Positions 1 to 7,765 of a stretch of DNA of 64,000 bases are shown piece after piece. Source of the DNA: Dolosigranulum pigrum ATCC 51524 (lineage in GTDB: Bacteria; Bacillota; Bacilli; Lactobacillales; Carnobacteriaceae_A). A program made the position numbers and the translations under genes. How positions within the stretch are numbered: the first letter of the stretch is position 1; every line of letters begins with the position of its first letter. Below the pieces are notes generated by a model. It saw nothing but the letters and a program-made list of their open reading frames with translations, was not told the origin of the DNA and did no database searches. The stretch spans positions 310,919 to 374,918 of the forward strand of contig NZ_JH601103.1 of the NCBI RefSeq assembly GCF_000245815.1. The letters run 5' to 3'.

Positions 1-276
1 TGGGTCTACTTCGAGAAGTGCACGAGCAATTCCGTGACGAACTGCACCTGCTTGTCCTGCGTAGCCGCCTCCTTGAACTTTTACGCGAACGTCATAACTA
101 CCTTTTGTGTCTGTTGTTTCGAATGGTTGGTTAACAATCAGACGGTGGTGGTCATAGTTCAAGTATTCATTGATATCTTTGCCATTAATTGTGATCGCAC
201 CAGAACCTGGCTCTAGAATAACACGAGCTGTTGAGTTCTTACGACGACCTGTTCCAAAATATTGTACTTTAGCCAA
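1..276 (-). CDS. rpsI: 30S ribosomal protein S9, 3' end outside window
   Basis: Small-subunit protein at the ribosomal P site. Only the first 92 codons are visible; the conserved basic C-terminal tail that reaches the decoding centre lies beyond position 1. The N-terminus reads MAKVQYFGTGRRKNSTARV, typical of S9. The start is a TTG at 276-274, chosen because an AAGGAGGG ribosome binding site sits just upstream and no ATG is suitably placed. It follows rplM by 13 bases, so the two form the usual L13-S9 operon driven from the promoter near 908-936. Confidence 0.95.
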   Translation of the reverse strand, partial: MAKVQYFGTGRRKNSTARVILEPGSGAITINGKDINEYLNYDHHRLIVNQPFETTDTKGSYDVRVKVQGGGYAGQAGAVRHGIARALLEVDP

Positions 277-289
277 TGAAATTCCCTCC

Positions 290-733
290 TTAGATTAAGT
301 TTTTAATGTCGAGTTCTTGTGGCTGTTGTGCTTGCTGCTTGTGTTCACCATCAGCGTAAACGAATAATTTTTTCGCTTGTTTACGTCCTAATGGTCCACT
401 TGGTAGCATTCCTTTAATTGATAATTCAACCAAGCGTTCAGGTTTGCGCTCACGCAATTCACCTGCTGAAATTTGTTTTAAACCACCAGGATATCCTGTG
501 TGACGTGAGTAAATCTTGTCACTTGCTTTTTTACCTGTTAATTTCACGTTGCTTGCGTTTAAGATAATAACGTAATCACCTGTATCAACGTGAGGTGTGT
601 AAGTTGGTTTGTGTTTTCCGCGTAAAATTTTAGCAACCGCAGCTGACAAACGACCTAATGGAATATCCGTCGCGTCAACTACATGCCACTTACGCTCGAT
701 ATCGCTCTCTTTTGCCATATAAGTTGTGCGCAT
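290..733 (-). CDS. rplM: 50S ribosomal protein L13
   Basis: Early-assembly large-subunit protein, 147 aa, the usual length. The N-terminus MRTTYMAKESDIERKW and the interior motif with LRGKHKPTYTPHVDTGDYV are diagnostic. An in-frame ATG five codons upstream exists, but the ATG at 733 has the well placed GGAGGA and matches the family start. First gene of the rplM-rpsI operon; about 110 bases of leader with a strong stem-loop precede it, suggesting autoregulation by L13. Confidence 0.97.
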   Translation of the reverse strand: MRTTYMAKESDIERKWHVVDATDIPLGRLSAAVAKILRGKHKPTYTPHVDTGDYVIILNASNVKLTGKKASDKIYSRHTGYPGGLKQISAGELRERKPERLVELSIKGMLPSGPLGRKQAKKLFVYADGEHKQQAQQPQELDIKNLI

Positions 734-844
734 GTTTGTTTCCTCCAATTATAATTAGTTTATTCAGTCTAAATCTGTTATTCAGCTTTTCGTAACTCTG
801 TCCCACCAGAATTAAAAAAAGATCATCATTAAATATTAGCCGTC

Positions 845-897
845 ATTGTTTACAATAGCATAATAAGTTCCGGGGCTTACCATGTGGGGTAAACAAT
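845..897 (-). ncRNA. L13 ribosomal protein leader-like RNA structure
   Basis: On the minus strand a perfect 9-bp stem (plus-strand attgtttac 845-853 with gtaaacaat 889-897) encloses a 35-base region with a CATGGTAAGC motif and a GGAACTTATTATGC motif. It starts at the predicted transcription start of rplM. Position, size and layout agree with the L13 leader known from Bacillus-type rplM operons, which is thought to bind L13. The assignment to that family is from memory, not a covariance search. Confidence 0.7.
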
Positions 898-907
898 ACC
901 ATTTACT

Positions 908-936
908 ATCTTACCAAGTCTATCCCTTGATGTCAA
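908..936 (-). promoter_or_regulatory. promoter of rplM-rpsI
   Basis: Minus-strand TTGACA (plus 931-936), a 17-base spacer and TAAGAT (plus 908-913). Transcription would start near 901, directly in front of the leader stem. Confidence 0.85.
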
Positions 937-1080
937 GGAGTTAAAGAGAAGTTTTTAGCCAGAATTTTGATGCGTTTCAAAAATACATTTTTGAATATAA
1001 AAATGGGGGTTTCATATCAAATTCATGTCATAATCATCTTTTTTTCTCTTAAAATGCGTAAAAATTATCGCTGTGCTATA

Positions 1081-1108
1081 TTGCTAAGAAAAAATTTGAT
1101 ACAATAAT
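1081..1108 (+). promoter_or_regulatory. possible promoter of the plus-strand oxidoreductase/metQ group
   Basis: TTGCTA at 1081-1086, 16 bases, then AATAAT at 1103-1108; an overlapping TACAAT at 1100-1105 is an alternative -10. It lies 42 bases before the gene at 1150. The rest of 937-1080 is AT-rich and shows no gene. Confidence 0.35.
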
Positions 1109-1149
1109 GGTTGTGATCACATAGATTGATAGATTAGGAAGGAGCATTT

Positions 1150-2346
1150 ATGACTCACACGACTTATTCTAAGCTGTTTAAACCGGTAACTTTACCAAAC
1201 GGAATCGTTCTACCTAACCGTTTCTGTATGTGTCCGGTCACCACCAATTCCTCGACGCGAGAAGGATTCGTCACACAAGAAGATATTGATTATGCTCGAC
1301 GCCGTAGTCACTCAGCTCCACTTCAAGTAACGAGTGCGGCTTATATCGAGCCTTATGGTCAACTGTTCGAGTATTCATTTAGTATTGATGATGATCGCTC
1401 AATCCCAGGCCTAACGAAATTGGCTGAAGCAATGCAACAAGATGGGGCTCACGGTATCATCCAACTTGCACATGCGGGCCGATTCTCTACTCAAGCAATC
1501 AAAGATTATGGAGTCTCTTATGGGCCAAGTGCAATGGAGTTGAAGACACCGATTCCTCACCAAGTAATTGCAATGAGTGAACGGAAGATTAGACATGTCA
1601 TCCAAGCTTACGGTGACGCTACAAGACGCGCAATCAAGGCTGGCTTTAGCGGGGTTGAGATTTCGATGGCCCAGCGATTGTTACCCCAAACATTCTTCTC
1701 CACCTTCTCCAACAAGCGTGATGATCAATATGGCGCGGATTCGTTGGAAAACCGTGCTCGGTTAACACTGGAAATCTTTGAAGAAGTCCAGCGCGTTATC
1801 GATGAAGAAGCCCCTGATAACTTTATTTTAGGCTTCCGCGGCACCCCTGAGGAAACACGGGGAGATGAAGTAGGCTACAGCATTCAAGAATACTTAACTC
1901 TATTGGATTGGGTCTTAGAGATAGCTAATGTCCAATACTTTGCGGTCGCTAGCTGGGGCAAAAATATTTATCTCAATAAAGTTCGATCTCAAGGAAACTA
2001 TCACGGCCAATACATCAATGAAGTTGTGCAACATCACTTATCAGGGCGTACAGTTACTATGGCGACAGGTGGTATTAATTCACCAGACAAAGCACTCGAA
2101 GCGCTCGAGCACGGCGATATGGTTGGTCTCTCTAGCGTATTCGTTACTGAGCCCGATTTTGTCACAAAAATTGAAGACGGACGAGCAGAAGACATTGACT
2201 TAGGAATTGACTTAGATAACATCGATGAATTAGCGATCCCTCAAGCCGCCTTCAAAGACTTAATTAAATTAATGGATCTCGGACAATCCCTGTCTAAAGA
2301 CACAACATCCACCCTAAAAGAACTCGAAAAAAATTATACACAATAA
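1150..2346 (+). CDS. NADH-dependent flavin oxidoreductase (old yellow enzyme family)
   Basis: 398-aa FMN TIM-barrel protein of the OYE family. Visible are the N-terminal FKPVTLPNGIVLPNRF strand, IIQLAHAGR, a barrel strand with NKRDDQYG followed by LENRARL, and the phosphate-binding TGGI near the C-terminus. The segment that in OYEs normally reads HGAH or HGAN (substrate-binding His/His or His/Asn) reads SMAQ here, so the usual carbonyl-activating pair is missing. Such proteins accompany the SirTM/lipoylation operon in other Firmicutes; here it is about 23 kb from that operon and next to two MetQ lipoprotein genes 15 bases downstream. The start has AAGGAG 7 bases upstream. Substrate unknown; redox role inferred. 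Confidence 0.85.
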   Translation: MTHTTYSKLFKPVTLPNGIVLPNRFCMCPVTTNSSTREGFVTQEDIDYARRRSHSAPLQVTSAAYIEPYGQLFEYSFSIDDDRSIPGLTKLAEAMQQDGAHGIIQLAHAGRFSTQAIKDYGVSYGPSAMELKTPIPHQVIAMSERKIRHVIQAYGDATRRAIKAGFSGVEISMAQRLLPQTFFSTFSNKRDDQYGADSLENRARLTLEIFEEVQRVIDEEAPDNFILGFRGTPEETRGDEVGYSIQEYLTLLDWVLEIANVQYFAVASWGKNIYLNKVRSQGNYHGQYINEVVQHHLSGRTVTMATGGINSPDKALEALEHGDMVGLSSVFVTEPDFVTKIEDGRAEDIDLGIDLDNIDELAIPQAAFKDLIKLMDLGQSLSKDTTSTLKELEKNYTQ

Positions 2347-2361
2347 AGGAGATATTTTTTA

Positions 2362-3312
2362 ATGAAACATATGAAAACATTACTTAAAGCAAGTCTACTA
2401 TTCTTAGTAGCATTTATTATGGTTGCTTGCACGAGCCAAGATGCTGGATCTAAAGATACGGATACAACTACCCAAGATGATACCGCACAAGAAACAACGA
2501 CAGATAGTGGAGAACCCACTGTTATTAAAGTCGGCATGGCTAATGAACTTACTAAAGCAACTTGGGATGACGTTGGTAAACGTTTATTAGAAAAAGAAAA
2601 TATTAAGGTAGAAACTCAAGTCTTCAGTGATTTTAGTACACCCAACCGTGCACTTAGTGATGGGGATATTGATCTAAATGCTTACCAATACATTTCATTC
2701 TTGGCCCAATACAACCAAGATGCCGATACTGAATTACGTCCAATTGGTTATGCTTACTTGCCACCACTAGCTATGTTTGCTAAAGAGGGGATTGAATCAA
2801 TTGATGATATTCCTGAAGGGGCTAAAATTTCATTCACAGAAGATCCGACGAACACCGATAATACCTTGCTTCAATTAGAGAAAATGGGCTTAATCGAAGT
2901 AGAACACAAACCGGGTGAACGTCTAACAATTGATGATGTCACAGAAAACCCTAAAAATCTTGAATTTGTTCCACTAGCAAGTCCAGAAGTTGTACGTTCA
3001 TTGCTAACTGGTGATGTGGACTTAATGATTACTGGATTATCTATGTCAACAGATGGTGGGCTAGATCCAGAAGATGCTCTCTATATTGAAGATCCAGCTG
3101 ATACACCTTACTACTACAAAGTTATGATTGTCTCCCAAGAAGATCGTGTCGATGATGAAATCCTTCAAAAAGCGGTAGCAGAATTCCAGAGCGAAGAAAC
3201 ACGACAATTCGTGGAAGAAAACTTCGGCCAATCCTACTTGCCAGCTTGGACAGAAGGAGAAACACCGCTAGAAGACTATGACAAATATGTTGAAGAGTTT
3301 ATGAAGCACTAA
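2362..3312 (+). CDS. MetQ/NlpA family substrate-binding lipoprotein, copy 1
   Basis: 316-aa extracytoplasmic binding protein of a methionine-type (MetNIQ) ABC importer. A signal peptide ends in a lipobox, FIMVAC, with the lipidated Cys at residue 23, followed by a Ser/Thr/Asp-rich linker of about 30 residues. The mature part has the NlpA motifs RALSDGDID, YQYISFLAQYN, LRPIGY and VMITGLSMS-like (here LMITGLSMS). The closest relative in the window is the next gene, a tandem copy. No MetN ATPase or MetI permease is present here, so it must share them with a distant locus. The ligand could be methionine, another amino acid or a dipeptide; sequence does not decide. Confidence 0.88.
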   Translation: MKHMKTLLKASLLFLVAFIMVACTSQDAGSKDTDTTTQDDTAQETTTDSGEPTVIKVGMANELTKATWDDVGKRLLEKENIKVETQVFSDFSTPNRALSDGDIDLNAYQYISFLAQYNQDADTELRPIGYAYLPPLAMFAKEGIESIDDIPEGAKISFTEDPTNTDNTLLQLEKMGLIEVEHKPGERLTIDDVTENPKNLEFVPLASPEVVRSLLTGDVDLMITGLSMSTDGGLDPEDALYIEDPADTPYYYKVMIVSQEDRVDDEILQKAVAEFQSEETRQFVEENFGQSYLPAWTEGETPLEDYDKYVEEFMKH

Positions 3313-3334
3313 CAATTAGTTAAAGGAGAATTCA

Positions 3335-4264
3335 ATGAAACAATTGAAAGTTTTTTTCAGAGCATCACTGCTACTGTTAGTATCGTTTGTCATCGTAGCG
3401 TGTGGAAACCAAAACTCTAATAATGCATCCACAACTGACCAAGATGTTGTAACTAATGATGAGGAGCCAACTGTTGTCAAAGTCGGTATGGGAACTGAAG
3501 ATGGTCGCATCATGTGGGAAGAAATTGGAGAACGTCTATTAGAGCACGAAAATATTGAAATAGAGCCTGTTGTTATTAATGACTTTTATCAACTCAATCG
3601 TGCACTAAGTGACGGAGATATTGATATGAATCTTTATCAATATATATCTTTCCTTGCTCAGTACAACGAAGATGCTGGAACAGAATTACGTCCAATTGGG
3701 TATGGTTCTATTCCACCGATTGCTATTTTTGCTAACGAGTCTATTGAGTCTATTGATGACATTCCAGATGGTGCTCGTGTATCATTTACCGATGACCCGG
3801 TTAATATTGACAATTCATTAATCCAACTAAAAACAGCTGGCTTAATTGAAGTCGAAGAAGTTGAAGGGGAACGTCTAAGTATTGACAAAATCACTAATAA
3901 TCCTAAGAACTTAGAATTCATTCCACTTGAAGGCCCTGAAGTTGCTCGTTCATTAGCAACAGGTGATGTGGACGTAATGATTACCGGTCTTTCGATGGCT
4001 AATGATGCTGGATTCAAACCAGAAGATGCACTCTATATTGAAGATACTGACAAAACACCTTATTACTACCAAGTTATGATGGTTACGAATAAAGACCGGG
4101 TAGATGATGAAGTGCTCAAAACAGTTGTTGACTACTATCAATCAGAAGAAACTGTGAAATCCGAAAAAGCTCGTCGTGGTGATGCATATGTTCCCGCATG
4201 GCACGAAGGAGAAACACCGCTAGAAGACTATGACAAATACGTCAGAGACTTTATGAACAAATAA
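3335..4264 (+). CDS. MetQ/NlpA family substrate-binding lipoprotein, copy 2
   Basis: 309 aa, a tandem paralogue of the gene just upstream (gap 22 bases) with most core positions identical. The signal peptide ends in FVIVAC, lipid Cys 23. Core motifs RALSDGDID, YQYISFLAQYN and MITGLSMA are kept, while the linker is shorter and the C-terminal region (KSEKARRGDAY) differs. A 35-base stretch near the 3' end is identical to copy 1, more conserved than its surroundings. A strong terminator follows directly. Probably a binding protein with altered ligand preference for the same unlinked transporter. Confidence 0.88.
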   Translation: MKQLKVFFRASLLLLVSFVIVACGNQNSNNASTTDQDVVTNDEEPTVVKVGMGTEDGRIMWEEIGERLLEHENIEIEPVVINDFYQLNRALSDGDIDMNLYQYISFLAQYNEDAGTELRPIGYGSIPPIAIFANESIESIDDIPDGARVSFTDDPVNIDNSLIQLKTAGLIEVEEVEGERLSIDKITNNPKNLEFIPLEGPEVARSLATGDVDVMITGLSMANDAGFKPEDALYIEDTDKTPYYYQVMMVTNKDRVDDEVLKTVVDYYQSEETVKSEKARRGDAYVPAWHEGETPLEDYDKYVRDFMNK

Positions 4265-4274
4265 AATGACTTAT

Positions 4275-4304
4275 AAAACAGCTATCAAAGGATAGCTGTT
4301 TTTA
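4275..4304 (+). terminator. terminator after metQ copy 2
   Basis: Twelve-base stem AAAACAGCTATC (4275-4286), loop AAAG, GATAGCTGTTTT (4291-4302), running into a T tract. It would limit read-through into the amidohydrolase gene 20 bases further on. Confidence 0.85.
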
Positions 4305-4324
4305 CTTAATTAGGAGGGAATAAT

Positions 4325-5524
4325 ATGAACTCAACTCAAATATTAAACAAAGCTATCCAAATTGAATCACAAGTTATTGATTGGCGTCGCTCATTACATC
4401 AAATTCCCGAAATAGGTTTAAATTTGCCAAAAACTGTTGCCTTTGTTTGCCAACAATTAGATGATATTGGTATTCCTTATGATTCGACCTTTGTTAATGG
4501 CAATGCAATTGTAGCTTTAATACATGGCACAAAACTACCTCAATCAGAACAGGTACTGGCTATTCGAGCAGATATGGATGCTTTACCTATTAAAGAAGAA
4601 ACTGGTCTCCCCTTTCAATCAACTAATGGAAATATGCATGCTTGTGGACATGATGGCCATACTGCCGTTCTCTTGGGAACGGCTAAGTTACTATATGAAA
4701 ATCGTCATAAATTTAATGGAACAGTAAAGTTATTATTTCAACCAGGCGAAGAAGGTCCTGGGGGTGCTCAACCTATGATTGATGAAGGAGCTTTACTAAA
4801 TCCAACTGTCACTCGAATAATTGGGGCTCATCAAGGAGGCGTTTCAGAAGGCACCTTAAATACAACTTTTAACTTAAAACCAGGACCACTTGCTGCTTCA
4901 GTAGATACCTTTGATATAGATATTATTGGGAAAGGATATCATGGAGCTTATCCTGAAGGTTCTCATGATCCAATAGTAGCTGCTGGTCATTTAATTACAT
5001 CTATCCAAACTATTCGTTCCCGGGATTTATCGGGACTTGACTCTGCTGTTATTTCGTTAACCCAACTAGAGGGGGGGATCAACTACAATATCATCCCAGA
5101 AAAAGTGCATCTCAAGGGGACTATACGAACATTCGATCCTACTGTCCGACAGTATATTAAAAATCGTTTACAAGAAATATGCTCCGGACTCGGTCAAATG
5201 ATGAATGTAAAATGTCACTTAGTTTGTCATGATAAATATCCGACTCTCGTCAATGATAAAGATGTAACCCATGAAACTATGCTATCTCTTATAGAATTAT
5301 TTGAAGATTCTCTGGTTGGGGAATTAGAGCATCCATTTATGGGAGGAGAAGATATGGCCTGCTTTTTAAATGAAGTACCTGGTACATTTTTCTTTATTCA
5401 CAATCCCGGATTTATTGAGGGAAAATTTCATGGACACCATAGTCCAAAATTTGATATTGATGAATCTAAGTTATACTTGAGTGTGGCTGCCTTTGTTAAG
5501 CTAACAGTTGACTATTTAACATAA
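4325..5524 (+). CDS. M20-family amidohydrolase (N-acyl-amino-acid deacylase type)
   Basis: 399-aa dinuclear metallo-amidohydrolase of the IAA-amino-acid hydrolase/hippurate hydrolase group. Metal ligands and catalytic residues lie in RADMDALPI, HACGHDGH, QPGEEGPGG, a GAH motif, GGEDMACF and HHSPKFDID. This group hydrolyses N-acylated amino acids. The strong AGGAGGG site and ATG at 4325 define the start. Together with the upstream binding proteins it suggests uptake and deacylation of an N-acyl or sulfur-containing amino acid, as in the yxe/ytm operons of Bacillus; this is inference. The terminator in front means expression needs read-through or a promoter within the short gap. Confidence 0.88.
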   Translation: MNSTQILNKAIQIESQVIDWRRSLHQIPEIGLNLPKTVAFVCQQLDDIGIPYDSTFVNGNAIVALIHGTKLPQSEQVLAIRADMDALPIKEETGLPFQSTNGNMHACGHDGHTAVLLGTAKLLYENRHKFNGTVKLLFQPGEEGPGGAQPMIDEGALLNPTVTRIIGAHQGGVSEGTLNTTFNLKPGPLAASVDTFDIDIIGKGYHGAYPEGSHDPIVAAGHLITSIQTIRSRDLSGLDSAVISLTQLEGGINYNIIPEKVHLKGTIRTFDPTVRQYIKNRLQEICSGLGQMMNVKCHLVCHDKYPTLVNDKDVTHETMLSLIELFEDSLVGELEHPFMGGEDMACFLNEVPGTFFFIHNPGFIEGKFHGHHSPKFDIDESKLYLSVAAFVKLTVDYLT

Positions 5525-5550
5525 AATTATATTTAAAAAATAGTTCATAT

Positions 5551-5609
5551 AAAGATAACCCTCTGGTGTACTAACAACTTACACTTGAGGGTTATCTTTA
5601 ATTTTTTAT
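5551..5609. terminator. bidirectional terminator between convergent genes
   Basis: AAAGATAACCCTC (5551-5563) pairs with GAGGGTTATCTTT (5587-5599), with a T-rich tail on the plus side and an A/T-rich flank on the other. It separates the amidohydrolase from the convergent FabK-like gene. Confidence 0.85.
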
Positions 5610-6532
5610 ATGCGCTCTTTCGCTTCATGGTAGCTTGCCATTAATGCTTCGATAATAGTCGCTGCTGGCTGAATGCGATCAATTATGCCTGCAATCTGAC
5701 CGGTCATCACACTCCCTCGTTCAACATCATCCTGCTCTACTGCACGAACATATGATTCATATAGCATCGGCCGGATTGCTTCATAATTAACTCCAGCAAA
5801 TTCTTCCCTTAAGCAGTCTTGAATAAGTTCATTCGCAATATTACGCACCGGAAGTCCCCATGATAAACCTGTCAGAGCTGTTGCAACATCATCTGCATCG
5901 ATAAGCGCCTGCTTATAGCGTTGACCCAGCGCACATTCTTCTGCTGTTAGAAATAGTGTCCCAATCTGTACTCCGATTGCTCCTAAGGCTTCCATGGCCA
6001 ATATAGCTTCTCCACTCCCAATACCGCCCGCTGCAATAATAGGTAGTTCCACTTCTTTTTGTAACTGCTGAATAAGTGGTAAAGTCGCTGTCAATCCAAC
6101 ATGTCCACCTGCCTCATAACCTTCAGCAATAATAGCATCTACACCTAAGTTAGCCATTTTAACCGCATGCGTGACTTGAGATACTACCGGAATGACTTTA
6201 ATCCCTGCTACTTGTAATTCAGCTGCGAAAGCCTTCGGTGATCCTGCTCCGGTAGTTACGGCAGTGACTTTTTCAGTTAAAGTCACCTCCACTAATTCAG
6301 GAATATTATCTTGTTGTAGCATTAAGTTAACACCAAATGGGCGCTCAGTTAATGATTTAACTCGCCGAATTTCTTGTCGTAATTCTTCCTTAGTATATCC
6401 AACTGATGTGAGCACCCCAAATCCACCTGCTTCGCTCACCGCACTAACTAAGGTGCTATCAGAGATTCGGGCCATACCTCCTTGAATAATCGGATATTGT
6501 ATCCCTAATAATTCTGTTAACGGCTTAGTCAT
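5606..6532 (-). CDS. FabK / nitronate monooxygenase-like flavoprotein
   Basis: 308-aa FMN TIM-barrel protein, clearly paralogous to the FabK enoyl-ACP reductase at 56308-57279: both begin TELLGI-YPIIQG, carry an EG-EAGGH motif with the likely catalytic His, and end with TGQIAG. Its start overlaps the thiolase 3' end by 8 bases, so it is the last gene of the beta-oxidation-like operon. That context argues against a housekeeping FabK and for acyl-CoA chemistry, for example interconverting enoyl- and acyl-CoA thioesters, or for nitronate/quinone oxidation. The FMN fold is firm, the substrate is not. Confidence 0.8.
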   Translation of the reverse strand: MTKPLTELLGIQYPIIQGGMARISDSTLVSAVSEAGGFGVLTSVGYTKEELRQEIRRVKSLTERPFGVNLMLQQDNIPELVEVTLTEKVTAVTTGAGSPKAFAAELQVAGIKVIPVVSQVTHAVKMANLGVDAIIAEGYEAGGHVGLTATLPLIQQLQKEVELPIIAAGGIGSGEAILAMEALGAIGVQIGTLFLTAEECALGQRYKQALIDADDVATALTGLSWGLPVRNIANELIQDCLREEFAGVNYEAIRPMLYESYVRAVEQDDVERGSVMTGQIAGIIDRIQPAATIIEALMASYHEAKERI

Positions 6533-7742
6533 TTGCTCTTCCTCCTTTTGGGGAACCTACGTACTCTACAATAGCAGCAGCTCCCATTCCGCCACCAACA
6601 CACATCGTCACAAGTCCATATCGTCCGCCTATTCGCTCCAGTTCAGATAAGACTTTAGCCACTAAGATCGCACCGGTAGCACCAGTTGGATGGCCCAAAG
6701 CAATGGCTCCCCCATTAGGGTTTACCCGGTCTGGATCTAATCCGAGTTCATTAATTACCGCTAGGGCTTGGGCTGCAAAAGCTTCATTCAATTCAATCAC
6801 ATCCATATCTTCCAGAGCTAGACCGGTCTGCTTCAACACAGCTCTTACTGCCTCGACAGGCCCCATTCCCATGTAATCGGGATCCAAGCCAACAACTTGA
6901 TACCCCAGAAATACTCCAATAGGTTCAATCCCATCTTCGGCTAGTTTTTCTTCGGACATGACTACAACAAACCCGGCTCCATCACTCACTTGTGAACTTG
7001 TCGCAGCAGTCACGGTCCCCTCTTGCTTGAAAACCGGACGTAATTTGCTGACCGCTTCTATTGTGGTGTCTGGTCGCACTCCTTCATCGGTATCTATCAG
7101 GTGTTTGTCCAAGGTGGGATAATGGTTCTCATCATAAGTTACAACTGTTGTTTCAACGGGAATAATTTCACGCACAAAGTATCCTTCTTCCTGTGCTTTT
7201 GCTGCTTTATAATGACTAGAAACACCGAACTGATCTTGTTCGGCACGAGAGATGTTATAGCGCTCTGCTATATTCTCAGCTGTCATACCCATTGAAGTAC
7301 TTAAGGATGGTCCGACTGTTTCAAGCTGCCAGTTCGCAGACAGTTCACATGCCGAAACACCACTTGTGGACATAAACTCTAACCCACCCGCAACGACACT
7401 GTTGGCTTGCCCTACTTTAACCTGGTTTGCCGCTAGTGCGATAGCTTCCAATCCTGAGGCACAAAAACGAGTAAGGGTCATCCCTGGAACAGTTGTCGGT
7501 AATCCTGTTCTCAGTGATAGACGCCGGGCCATATTCATCCCTTGCATATTTTCAGGTAATGAACACCCTAAGATTAAATCGTCTATCGATGCCGGGTCGA
7601 AGGATCCCCCCATTCGTTGCAATACGCCTTCTAATACTTGTTTCCCAATCTCTTCAGGTTTATCATGGGCGAAATAACCATTTTCTTTGCCTTTACCTAT
7701 TGGAGACCGCCCATAAGCAACAATATAAGCTTTATCGGTCAT
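6525..7742 (-). CDS. Acetyl-CoA acyltransferase (thiolase)
   Basis: 405-aa thiolase. The nucleophile Cys94 is in LTRFCASG, the GHPTG motif has His351, and the second Cys381 is in TMCVGGGMG. It cleaves 3-ketoacyl-CoA with CoA, or condenses acetyl-CoA in the reverse direction. The order within the operon (synthetase, FadB-like, thiolase) matches the fadA position in Staphylococcus-type fad clusters and favours degradation. It starts 23 bases after the stop of the FadB-like gene and overlaps the FabK-like gene. Chain-length preference cannot be read from the sequence. Confidence 0.9.
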   Translation of the reverse strand: MTDKAYIVAYGRSPIGKGKENGYFAHDKPEEIGKQVLEGVLQRMGGSFDPASIDDLILGCSLPENMQGMNMARRLSLRTGLPTTVPGMTLTRFCASGLEAIALAANQVKVGQANSVVAGGLEFMSTSGVSACELSANWQLETVGPSLSTSMGMTAENIAERYNISRAEQDQFGVSSHYKAAKAQEEGYFVREIIPVETTVVTYDENHYPTLDKHLIDTDEGVRPDTTIEAVSKLRPVFKQEGTVTAATSSQVSDGAGFVVVMSEEKLAEDGIEPIGVFLGYQVVGLDPDYMGMGPVEAVRAVLKQTGLALEDMDVIELNEAFAAQALAVINELGLDPDRVNPNGGAIALGHPTGATGAILVAKVLSELERIGGRYGLVTMCVGGGMGAAAIVEYVGSPKGGRAND

Positions 7743-7765
7743 ATCGATTCTCTCCTTCTATTGCA

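Noticed and set aside
34..216. 60-codon plus-strand open frame
   Set aside because: Antisense shadow of rpsI, which matches S9 throughout.
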